A stretch of 64,000 nt of DNA from NCBI GenBank assembly GCA_013368325.1, contig JAACJK010000002.1, positions 496,001 to 560,000 of the forward strand, read 5' to 3'. Both the position numbers and the translations under genes were made by a program. This DNA is from Ephemerocybe angulata (lineage: Eukaryota; Basidiomycota; Agaricomycetes; Agaricales; Psathyrellaceae). This document shows positions 21,101 through 31,479 of this stretch, piece after piece. Positions within the stretch are counted from its first letter, which is position 1. Each line of letters starts with the position of its first letter. The notes beneath the pieces are model-generated. The model was not told where the DNA came from. It did no database searches and worked only from the letters and a program-made list of their open reading frames with translations.

Positions 21101-23379
21101 GGCAATTGTGGGAAGCTTCACACAATACCTCACGAGGGTACAAGGTATGCCAGATGCAACAGTGCTTGCACTAGAAAAGATAATAGATGACTTTGTCTTT
21201 AACAAGAATGGGGAGAGAATTAACAATGCCGTTGCAATTGCGACCCTTAAGGCGCCACTCAACGAAGGCGGATTCAAGCTGATCGACCTACGGTCACGTA
21301 ACGAAGCCATTGCACTCATGGTGCTGCAGAGATACCACTCCCCGGCAGATAAGCGCCCAATCTGGGTCGCCGTTGCTGAACCACTTGTGGCAGCTGCGGC
21401 TGTGTCCAGATTCCAGAATGTTGCGCCCAGTCTCCTGAAGAGCCCGCTGACGCAACAGTGGCGAGTCTTCCTTCAATCGAAGAGCCTCCCTCCTGTCCTG
21501 AAAAACATGTTGTCAGTAGCTGCAAAATATAATGCGCACTGCGCGCCAATGACCATCACGCCCGAATTACGGGACTCGATGCCGTTTTGGTACCATATCG
21601 GGCGACGCCCCGATACCAGAGCCCTCTATGGCGACAAGTGGGGTGTATGCCAACAAAGGGTACACCACTTCTCTACTACGAAGCAGATGGTGGACCATGC
21701 CCGCAAGAACGACGCACCCGATCACCAAATGAGCCAGTCGTGCGACTGCTACGCCTGCTACAATGACAGGCTAACTGGCTGCGACAATCCAATCGAGTGC
21801 CGACGGAATGCGTCGACCAAGCTGGACTCCCTCGCTGCAGTCTGGGACCCCCGCAGCGACGCAAACCGAGCACCCCACCGCACCACACCTAACCCTGAGA
21901 CGACCGGGGGCTTCACAGAGACATGGAATAGGAGTATAACGGAGCACGGAGACCCGACTCACCATGTACGAGTACTCGTGGACTGGAAAAAAGAAGAACA
22001 ACGGACCTTGCCAGCTGCAGACATCGCCCCTCTTCTCCTCCCAGCCTGGGACTCACCACGGACCACGGTGTACACGGACGGCTCGTGCTCGGCCAACGGC
22101 ACCGCAAGCGCCCGAGCGGGGAGTGGACTCTGGTACGGCGACGGCGACACCAGGAATGCGGCCATACGCATCCCGACGAAGATGGCGTCCAACAACGTCG
22201 GTGAGCTTGTAGCGGCCCTCGTTGCAATCCAGAAAAACCCCCGGACCCAATACCTCGACATCGTGAGCGACTCAAAGTACACGATCGACGCACTTACCAC
22301 ACTCCTTCCCCGGTGGGCGGACGAAGGATTTACGCACTGCAAGAACGTGCCAATACTCGCGGCAATGTACGGGGAGGTCATATCATCAGACAGTACAATC
22401 CGCACCAAGAAAGTCAAAGGACATAGTGGTGATGCGGGGAACGACGCTGCAGACGCACTAGCCGCGGCAGGTGCGGAGAAAGAAATGCCTGACCGACTTG
22501 ACCTACGCAAAGGAGTGTTCATCCAAGGAACGGGAGTGCGGCTCGCCGCCGCAACCCAGTCCCTGCTCTACCGCGCGATTAGACGCCGGGTGAACAAACA
22601 CGCCAGGGCACGAACAACAGCAAACATTGAGTCTGTCCAATCTGTAATAGAGGAGATCAATGGCGAGAAACCCCTGGAGAGTGCCATCTGGGACTCCCTG
22701 GGGAAGGGCACCACACTCACAAAGAAGGCCAAAGTCTTCCTGTGGAAGGCCGTACACGAAGGCCATAAAATCGGTATATACTGGGAGAAGATTGACTCCA
22801 ACCCCCTGACCGCACGGATGCCGTGCGCCCTATGCCAAGCCCCCGTAGAATCTATGGTGCACATCCTCTTCGAATGTAGAGCGTCCGGACAGGAGACAGC
22901 TTGGCAGGTATTCAACGAACTATGGGATCGGACGGGCAAAGTAAAACCCTACATTACCATGGGCACCGTCATGGGCATAGGCCTGGTCTTGATTAAGAAC
23001 GAACGAGGGAAAGTCCTCACAGGCGCTACACGCCTGTTTAGAATCCTCGTCTCAGAAACCATGTACTCCATCTGGCTCAACAGGTGTGATTGGAGGAATC
23101 AGGATCGGAAAGGGCAGCGACCCTGTGAAAATACTCCCACCAGCCGAGGTGCGAAACAGAATGCTCAACGCGGTCAACACGAGACTACGGAACGACCGTA
23201 TCTTGACAAATCACCGGTCATATGGTAAAAAAGCGCTGAATAAGAAGCTAATAGAACGTACGTGGTACACTGTACTCGACGAAGCTCCCTCAAGCGCCCT
23301 GCCACCCGACTGGGCAACTAACATGGGGGTTTCAGTGGGTGTCGGCAGAGTTAGGCGCCCGCCGGGGAGGAATAGGTAA
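18160..23379 (+). pseudogene. LINE ORF2: endonuclease, RT, RNase H (disrupted)
   Basis: ORF2 supplies target nicking and reverse transcription. I start at the ATG at 18160, ahead of a Pro-rich leader. Endonuclease: RIASLNMNG, then QETHL (catalytic Glu), LLGDFNMVE, SRIDRIYI and LDHDVVSV. RT: NYHPITVLNTD, QAGFMRGRS, IVCLDQEKAYDRI (motif A), GVRQGDPLSCLLFN and KLFADDTTVYL (catalytic Asp pair). RNase H: VYTDGSC, VGELVAA, VSDSKYTI and GNDAADALA, with all four acidic residues. C-terminal zinc motif: CALCQAPVESMVHILFEC. Four lesions kill it: frameshifts near 18620, 19775 and 23085, and an in-frame TGA at 20799..20801. The corrected frame ends at 23379. Confidence 0.92.
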
Positions 23380-23616
23380 GCCGATTGGCTGACCTACTCG
23401 TATACATCTCCCCGGCTGGCAACTCTGTCGCAGTCCCACACTACTCACTTAGATGAGTGTGCGAATGCGCATTTCCCCCTCTTGGACAACCTATTGCTAC
23501 TGCGGACTAGTGCCGCGAAACTAGCTGGTGAGGAGGGCCCACTTTTGTCGGGCGCCTCTTCACCGTCAGCTCCACCAAAAAAAAAAAAAAAAAAAAAAAA
23601 AAACTTCCAAATTTGG

Positions 23617-24917
23617 GTTCTCATTGTTCGTGGGACTTTCGGGCCTGGGCCAACTTTCGGCCTTTGGAAGCCGAGTTCTCTTGGCGTTCAACTGGGGACT
23701 AAGTAGTCAACGCAGACTAGTATCAGGTCCTAACTTTGTCCTAACTACCGAGATGATTAGATATTCCTGTCATATGGAGCACGTTCATGTTCTCTGGTGA
23801 GAATTGTCTCCCAAGGGTTCTCCCAAGGATGTGCAAAGATGTGGCATAGGCACGTCGTTCGTTGACTGCAGCAGGAAGATGGGCCACCGGTCTTCGCCTG
23901 TTTGAAATAGCTACATAAATCTAGCTATTATCTTTGCAATAATAAGTGAGGGCATGTCCGAAAGCCCACACAGAAGCAGGGCGTATCTATACTTCTCTGA
24001 TGAAAAAGAGGGGAGGGCGAAGGCATTTGCGCCATCCGCGGCGAGTTGATACTAATCGGGTAGCGGCTATACATAGCTATGCAATGGGGTCGTCGCAATG
24101 CGTGGTGTCCACGCCAATTCTACCAACGCAGCCTACCGCACTCACCGTGCTCAGAGGCAGATTATCCATCTGCTACTGGAGCCCCGAGGCATATCGAGGC
24201 TGCCTGTACTCTATAGTACATTCTGCGAGGCTACATGGTGGGCACTATCAATTTAAACCCACAATCCGCCGATATCGAGTTTATCCTGATTCTTTTTACC
24301 ATCAGTCGTATTCTATGTTCGCTTTGGTGGAGATACACCAGCTAGTCATTCACAAGCTCAGTACATGACCAAGAAAAGTTACAATTCAGGAACGGCATTA
24401 TGTACTTGTATTACCCCAAGCTGTAGATATTATTTTGGGTTTTCGCACACCGCTATGTATGTAGTCAGCAAAGCGGAGCGAAGATATAAATCTATAGCAA
24501 TTACAATCAACGCTCAACATAGGTATGCTATTCCGAGGCCATTTATGGCTTCGGGTACTTGTGCGCGGCAGATTCGAGCGCCAAGCTTTTCACGCATCTG
24601 CGACCATGTGACTTTCCGGTCACGTGACATCTTTCAAGAGGTTGGGAGTTCAACTCCCCGCCAAAACATTCTTTTTTCCGGTATTTTGGTAAGTTTCGTG
24701 CTCGTTTCATACATATTACATATCTCAAATATGTTGTAGATGTATAATTATGGGCCAGAATGATATCGTTTCTATGTTCAAGAATTAATTGAAGCACAGT
24801 ATTTAATAAGTATGCATTCAGCCTCAGAATGGCCTTGGAATTGCCATGCGCAGCAATGGTCTACTACCCACAAGTACTTGAAGTCAATGCCAGCGAGGTT
24901 CCCTGGTGTTAAAGCTA
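23617..24917. other. Intergenic, no gene recognised
   Basis: This continues the pre-insertion sequence interrupted by the LINE. Only short unrelated frames are present. Around 24610..24660 a TCACGTGA palindrome and a T-arm-like GGGAGTTCAACTCCC appear, but no cloverleaf or box A could be fitted. Confidence 0.5.
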
Positions 24918-26392
24918 CTAGTCCTCTCCATCTTCGGCGCCGGCCTGCTCCAAAATGTCATAGAGCCTGTTACCATCTGCATCGTCTTCTCCGCGGCGGC
25001 ACTTCGTCGCAGGCCCATCCTCGTCGTCTGATATCTCACTAGAGTCCCATTTCGATAAGCGGCTCACTGGGCTAGTAGAGGCAATAGAGTCTGCACGATC
25101 CGGAGAACTGACATATGGCTTATAGCCAGTCTCTAAGTCCGAGCCATCGTCACTGAGTGCAACGGGAGGGGAGTGATATCGGATCTGGTTCGAAGGAATC
25201 CATGGAGGGGGGATTCGCAAGACGCGAGGTGCATCACCACCAGGCTGGTCGAGACTATCCAGGGCGGTATTGAAGAATCCAAGGACCTGTGCATAGTGGC
25301 CGTCGATGTGGTCATAAAGCTGCATCCGGAGCTGGGGCGCCATGGATGCCGGTGTTGGTATCACATATCTCGGCCCCGAGGCTGCGCGAATAGTCGTTTT
25401 GATGTCCAAGCCCTTGATAAGAAAGGCCCTGTAGTCGTCGGCGAGCTTGAGTGTCGCTGAGCTCCAGAATGATGGGGGAAGATGAGCTCCAGGTCCTTCA
25501 ACCCTGAGGTAACGGGACTTTCGCTCGGCTGCTATGCTACAATCATTGCCTGCCCATTGCAAGAGAACGGGGTGCTCTCCTGATACGGGCCGACCGGGCC
25601 TGGCAAAGCGATGGATCAAGTAGCAGAGTACATAGAAAAAAGCCTCCAAGTCATCCAGGTAGTCATGAGCGACGGGGGAAAGGATCTGCTCTGCCATGCC
25701 ACTTCTAAGCACCGCATACGACCGAAAAATCTTGTTTCCCTGGGCATACAAAACATCAAAATTTATATGGGGTAAAATAGTAAAGGAATTACGCACCGTG
25801 CGTCCTTCGGGAGAGAGTTTAATCCTTTCTCCTTCAGCAGGCATGGCCATAGACAGATCTATCAGAGATAGCTCATCTGGCTTTGGATTGCCATTGAGCA
25901 ATATGCTGTCGACCGTGACATCTCGGTGCAGAATGTGGCCTATAAGAAGATTACAATGGGCTATGATATGAACAAGCCAATTAGCTTGTGACGATACTGG
26001 GATGAAATGAGGCGGTGCTTACCCTGTATCGCATCGCGAATGGCCCTGATCGCCTGCTTCTGTGAGGTGAAATGTACTAAAGAACGCCCAGGGACTTCCA
26101 ATGCCATGCAAGAGAGTGTACGGTTGAAGAAGTCTTTGGACTCGAAGTTCTTTGGACGGTAATCCTTGGTCTTGGCCCGTTTCGCAGCGAATGAATCTAC
26201 TTTAGCGAGCGTCCCCTTGACCTTTGTAACACGTTTAAGAAATTCGCTCTCTGGGGTCCTCCCTGTCGCTCGCCAGTAGTCCTTGATTATGAAGCGCTGC
26301 TTGTTCTTGTCAAGCGGAGGACGTCGGTGAAATGAACAATCCGACTCATCCGACTCGTCCGCTCCATCCGCCTCGTCCGCCTCACATCATTT
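24918..26392 (-). pseudogene. FunK1-type kinase, 5'-truncated
   Basis: Exons 26023..about 26389, 25797..25939 and 24918..25739, with introns 25940..26022 and 25740..25796, give a continuous frame. The kept half starts at an acidic repeat (DEADGADESDESD), then FIIKDYWRATGRTPE, IRDAIQ, ILHRDVTVDSILL, LIDLSMA and HDYLDDLEAFFYVL, and an acidic C-terminus. Upstream of the acidic repeat an in-frame stop appears and the whole N-terminal half (about 350 residues in the other copies) is absent. The catalytic-loop Asn is replaced (VDS in place of xxN) and the DFD-like triplet is DLS. I call it a pseudogene, though an unseen upstream exon is possible. Confidence 0.75.
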
Positions 26393-26730
26393 GGCTCTAT
26401 TTGTCCTCCCCGGGTAAAGCGTCATCGGGGGGTCAGTGCTCATATGACCTAATAATAGAAGTCAATATATGCTGCTATATACGTCGATCACATTTATAAA
26501 GCGCCCAATTCTTCCAGTCGCCCTGACATGCTTATATATAGGAGGGTATGCATGGCAAAAGCCACCACCGGCATCAATATTGCTGCATATCACAATATAA
26601 GAGATAGTCGGCAGCACCGGTGTATACGGTGAGCTACTATCGCTTCAATGCTATACTGGTAATTGTGGTGTCTTCCTGTCCTGGTATTTCATCAGTGCCA
26701 TTGGTAAAGGGATTGGCAATCACAGTCCCC

Positions 26731-27268
26731 CATCAATATCTTATGAGTTGCCGAGATCTTGGAGTTATCAGGAAGGCCTACCATCGAGACAGAACCTGAT
26801 CAGAGAGACCCAGCATACTGACATCACATAGGCAGTAGAAGCCTTTATAATGGTGGCTATAGTTTCCCGGCCTCGCCTAAACCACCCATGTGCAACAAAG
26901 GACATTCCATTGTCAACCGGTGATCAGAGTCATAAGTACTCTCTGTTTCATCTGGAAGTGCAGGGTGATCGATGCCCCATCTATTTCAGGAAGGGTCACC
27001 CATCAATATCTTATGAGTTGGCGAGACCTTGGAGTTATCAGGGACACTTATCCTCGAGATAGAACCTGATCAGAGAGACCCAGCATACTGATATCACATA
27101 GGCAGTAGAAGCCTTTATAATGGTGGCTATAGTTTCCCGACCTCGCCTAAACCACCCATGTGCAACAAGGGACATTCCATTGTCAACCGGTGGTCAGATT
27201 CATAATTACTCTCTGTTTCATCTGGGAGTGCGGGGTGATCGATGCCCCATCTATTTCAGGAGGGGTCA
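26731..27268. repeat. 270-bp tandem duplication
   Basis: Two adjacent copies (26731..27000 and 27001..27268) align along their length with a constant 270-bp offset and scattered single-base differences. Both carry CATCAATATCTTATGAGTTG near the start and GATCGATGCCCCATCTATTT near the end. Each contains a similar short frame starting MVAIVSRPRLNHPCAT. No protein family is recognised; it is probably a local duplication of non-coding DNA. Confidence 0.9.
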
Positions 27269-28350
27269 AGGCCAGCAGAGGCATTTGTGCGACAGCACCT
27301 GGTGGGTGATTTGGCAACACTGCACACTAGACTGTGTCTGTCGGAAGTCCAAAAATGGTGGAGTTAGATATTGTCTATCAGGACATGGACTCGAGAACAG
27401 ATTCGCCGGTGTGATTTTTAACTATCCCAGATAGCAGAATTAGAATGGGTACCAAGTTTGAAATTCGGTGCGAGCGATTGTCATCTATCTCATATATTGT
27501 TTCAAAGTCTCTGCAACACAAGAAAAGTGACGATTGTCATAGAACTCTACTCTGAGATCGCTGACTACAACGCGATTTAGTGGCTGCTTTGCAAGGATGG
27601 GAAAAATGGATCGTTTCCCGATAATTTGTGAAGACATGCCAGAATCCTTAAGCTTGGCACTGAGAGAGGGCGGATAATGTCCTTAATACCTGGCTTGGAG
27701 GGCTGAAGAAGCGAATCAACAAGCACAGAACGGGGAGCCATTGTCAAATAATGGTTTTTCTTAGGCTTGAAGCTCTGTAGCATCGAACTGGGAAACAAAC
27801 ATCGGCTTTACAATGAGTACATGGGGCGATATCAAGGTTCCAGGTGGGAGACGCCCGCCACCGAGCGACCAACGGGAACCCAGAGGCCAGGAGTGGAAAT
27901 CTGGGATCGATTGACACGTCACACCATAGTTTCCAACAACAAAGAGGGTCCATCTCATAATAGCATCAGTTCGCTTTCGAGTCTGTTATCCAGTGGGCGC
28001 TTAATCCCCTTTCGACAATGTCTCACGGCAACATGACGATATAATGTATTCATAGATATTCTGGACAAACGCCACCCCGTGCCAAGCACTGGATAGGTAA
28101 AAAATGCAACAGAATGAATGTAATTATAAGCATGCCGAATACAGATGCATGCAGGCGCCCTGAATGACTTCCGACACACTCTAAATGGGTACAACGGGGT
28201 TAGCCTATACAGCTGTGCAGTATGGTCCATGAACATCCTACCGTTACTGGGTACAAGGTCTTGAGTTGAACTACTAGAGAGGGATGGTAGAACGTGTCTA
28301 AGAGTTTAGTGAGCCTCTACTGTCTACTGTATGGTGGTAGTAGTGACGGT
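27269..28350. other. No gene recognised
   Basis: Short frames only, on both strands, with no family signatures. The missing 3'-terminal exon of the following DUF6698-like gene was looked for here and not found. Confidence 0.5.
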
Positions 28351-28355
28351 GAACC

Positions 28356-29560
28356 ACTTACTGATCCCACCAATGTAGCAACTCTCCGACCTCATCCTTT
28401 TCTTCTGGATCTTCAAGGAGGGAGAGGATGGACCTGTAAAAAGCCTCTGTCTTCGTGACCTTATCACGACGTGCAAATATAGGGTTGGGGCAGAGTGCAA
28501 AACGGATCTGCACAGAGGTTAGCTGTTGGAAAGTGATGGTCGCAAATCATAATAGCCTGGTCACCTGTGCAGAGATGTACGCCAAAGTGGCTGGCGTAAC
28601 GTGAGTTATCTTGTGGTGCTCGCATCCTGACTCGTCAGGGTTTGAGGGACCGAATATGGACTTGAAAGTCTAGTTATCCGTCAGAATCTGCGACCTATCA
28701 TATCATTTCAGACTCACTCTGACTAGGAGTTCATTCCTGAGGAGTCCATTCCATGGATTCTCAGGGTCAAAGACCTCATTCTCGTAGAGAAAGATTGGCC
28801 ATAGATCAGCATCAGCGCCAATCTCTCCTGCAACCAGTTGTTTTCGAATCCTGATACATTATTTGGGTGGGATCTGGAAAAAGGAAAGGCGTCACCTTAC
28901 CTCTCGTCACTCCAGTCAAGCCCTGTTGGGCAAAGTAAAAAGCCTGTACGAGAATGGTTGAACCCTCGGCCGACTTTAGAATGCTTTTCCAACGGTGGCT
29001 CCAAGGGTGCGCCTCCACTGGGTACTATCCAGTCTAGGATATCAGCTTTGAGACGCTTGGAATCATTGCAGCGCCCCCGCAGAGCGCCCTTCTCTAGCTG
29101 CTAACAGGTGAGCCAGGCTGAAATACCTCTGTCTCTGCTGAAACTTACTGCTGTTATGATTTCAATGACCTGCCCCGTACTCCCTGACTTGCTAATTCTT
29201 TCTTCAAGGCCTGGGCTCATGGTAACGAGTTTCTCATACAGGTCAAGATCCCGTTTGTCCCTGAGTCAGTCTTGATCAAACTTGGTTCGGAGTCAGAGTA
29301 TAGATATACTACCCTTTGGTTCTGGTAGGCGCTGGAGCAGTTAGACCGTTGGTCATAATTGCACCAACATCGGCAAATGCGTCGACTGTGCGAGCGAAGC
29401 GTGCTCCGTGGCGAAGCAAGTAGCGGTTTCTAGGAAAACTCGGTGATCTGAAGACTTTTTGCGACAACGCTCATAGAACCTTACTGTCGCGATGGGGGCT
29501 CCAGACCCGATCTAACCAAGACTCCTTTTCCATCAGTGGTGGGCATTGAAGAGGGAAATA
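28356..29560 (-). CDS. DUF6698-like protein, copy A
   Basis: This is a multi-exon gene of an Agaricomycete-specific family of unknown function (DUF6698, from memory of the family pattern). Exons read, in order: NRYLLRHGARFARTVDAFADVG; DKRDLDLYEKLVTMSPGLEERI; a block with LDWIVPSGGAPLEPPL, GRGFNHSRTGFLLCP and GLDWSDER; a block with LWPIFLYENEVFDPENPW; VTPATLAYISAQIRFAL; and LEDPEEKDEVGELLHWWDQ. Introns run 50-80 bp with GTAAGT, GTGAGT or GTAGTA-type donors. After WWDQ the sequence is CAGTAAG, so the protein either stops at the TAA or uses a GTAAGT donor. The VFPS-type last exon seen in copy B was not found. The N-terminal exon (upstream of 29478) is uncertain. Confidence 0.7.
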
Positions 29561-30007
29561 GTGGAGGAGAGGGCTGGCAGGTCGACCTGTCACAATTACC
29601 AAAGTCCTTATAAGTAGGAATACATGAGTCACACTAAGTATAGCAATGTGATTATCCGTCATTGTATTGTTAGAGCTGGCACTGCTATTCGCGCAAGGCA
29701 GGACAACAAGCAGGCTTCTGCTAGAGGCATGAATACTTTTGAGTCAGTATCCGGTCAAGGTGTGACAGCCATGAGTCAGTGGCAGTCGTTGGGAATGGGG
29801 TTCTTGTTTCGCAATATGACTCGTCGCCAGTAGGATAGGCACACACTTGGATGCTCATCTATAATTTTTTAAAAGCGAAAGTAGTTATTACAGTCTGTAC
29901 ATAATCATTGGCTTATACTGAAGTCTGGGCGCCTCTGGAGTCTGGTGATCCCAAATCCCCAAGTTGAGCAGCGAGTTTGCAGCGAGTCAGAATGCGAAGC
30001 AAGCTAA

Positions 30008-31470
30008 TTAAATTGAGGCTGAAGCAGAATTGGCCGCCCTCGAATCAACCAGGACACGCCTGTACTGTTTAATTTTGGAGAGAGCGCTGTTGCTAGGAGC
30101 AAGGCGTCGAGACGTGGAGAAAGACGGGAACACACGCCTTGGTACGCCGTTAACATGTGTAACCATGTCATAGTAACGGAACATAGATGCAGCACTCACT
30201 GATTCCACCAAGCCAGCAAGGGTTTGACTTCATCCTGCTCTTCAGGGTCTTCAAGAAGCTCGAGAACAGAGGTGTAAAAGGTCTCAGAGTCGGTCTCCCT
30301 GTCCGTCCGGGAGAATACAGAGGCAGAACTTAATGCGAATCGAATCTGACGGTGATTTCGAGTCAAAGCATGAATGGAAACCCTCTAATGACATCCATAC
30401 CTGCGTGGCCACATATGCCAAGGACGCCGGGGTAACACGAGTCATTCCGTGAATCCTGGCATTTCCGGATCGAGTGGCCCTGGGTTCGTCGTCAACAGAG
30501 CTTGGAGACGTGAAAATGTGCTTGAAGCCCTAGAAAAGTCTTAAAAGCAGCCCATGCCATATTCCTAGCTTTGCTACTAACCTTGACCAGAAGCTCATTG
30601 CGGAACAAGCCTCTCCATGGTCTCTCGGGATCAAAGATTTCATTTTTGTACACAAAGATAGGCCAATGAGCACCTCCGATAGAGATGTCCCCGTTACGAA
30701 GCTGCTTTTGTGTCCTGGAAGAAAAGGTCAGCCGAGGCCAGCATGTAACTCGATGGAAGAGCTCAACTCCTCACTGCTCCATTGAAGCTCTGCAGGGCAA
30801 AGCAAGAAGCCTGTGCGATCGTGATTGAAGCCTCGGGTTACTTTGACATTTCTGGCCAAAGGGGGGTTCAAAGGTGCACCCCCCGGTGAGACAATCCAGT
30901 CCAATATGGGACCTTTTAGGCTTTTGGTATCGTCAGACCTTCCACCGGAGGCACCCTGTTGCAGCTTGTCGTGGCAGGCCCCAATTTAGCTGATCTGAAT
31001 CCGTCGAAATTGGCCAAAGTTTCACTTACCAAAGTTGCGATCGCCATTACTTCTTCCTCACTCTGCGCGGACATTAATCTATCCTCAAACCCAGGTATCA
31101 TGGCAAAAAGCATCTTGCAAACCCGCAATTCTCGCCTTTCTCTGACAAACCGTTGCGTGATTAGTTTGACCAAACTTAGGCTTGGTGGAGTGGGGCTACT
31201 ACATACTGCTGCGTCTCCGGTGGTGTATCCTCATCGGCATTAAGCCCAGCAATCAGTAAGGAATGAATGTTGGCAAATGCATACACCGCACGGCCGAAGT
31301 GACGACCATGATGGATCAATGGATCTGTTTGAAGGTTCCTAATAAAGGACGCTGAGACAAGCATCCAATGTAAAGGTCAGTCAAATATACACTCACGGGC
31401 GCTTTCTAGGAGCCTGGGTCAGAGCATAAGGTCGCTCGTTTGGCCTTAATTTGACCGAGTCAAGGTTCCT
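30008..31470 (-). CDS. DUF6698-like protein, copy B
   Basis: Paralogue of the gene at 28356..29560, same strand. Blocks in order: NLQTDPLIHHGRHFGRAVYAFA; KMLFAMIPGFEDRL; LDWIVSPGGAPLNPPLARNV; TRGFNHDRTGFLLCPAELQWS; HWPIFVYKNEIFDPERPWRG; LLVKGFKHIFTSPSS; ARIHGMTRVTPASLAYVATQ; IRFALSSASVFSRTDRETDS; LLEDPEEQDEVKPLLAWWNQ. An intron with donor GTGAGT at 30199 leads to the last exon (30008..30137) reading RVFPSFSTSRRLAPSNSALS. The exon before it is 30200..30345, and the phases close. Several introns use weak donors (for example GTTGAG). Exons upstream of about 31445 are not resolved. Function unknown; the gene looks intact through the conserved core. Confidence 0.75.
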
Positions 31471-31479
31471 GGGGTGCTG

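Larger units (their letters stand above)
17381..23616 (+). mobile_element. Tad-like LINE, 5'-truncated, with target duplication
   Basis: A non-LTR retrotransposon body (17395..23602) ends in a 26-base poly-A tail (23577..23602). It is flanked by a perfect 14-bp direct repeat ACTTCCAAATTTGG (17381..17394 and 23603..23616), the target-site duplication. The 5' end starts inside ORF1, so it is 5'-truncated as usual for target-primed reverse transcription. Order: ORF1 C-terminal part, CT-rich spacer, ORF2 with endonuclease, reverse transcriptase, RNase H and a zinc-binding C-terminus. The RNase H and zinc-finger combination fits the fungal Tad clade. Confidence 0.93.

Noticed and set aside
21676..22522. 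Overlapping minus-strand frames of 120-190 codons
   Set aside because: They lie opposite the RNase H part of LINE ORF2, whose motifs are unmistakable on the plus strand.
24600..24680. Possible tRNA or SINE head (T-arm-like GGGAGTTCAACTCCC)
   Set aside because: No box A, no matching acceptor stem and no cloverleaf could be fitted; a chance T-arm-like palindrome is simpler.
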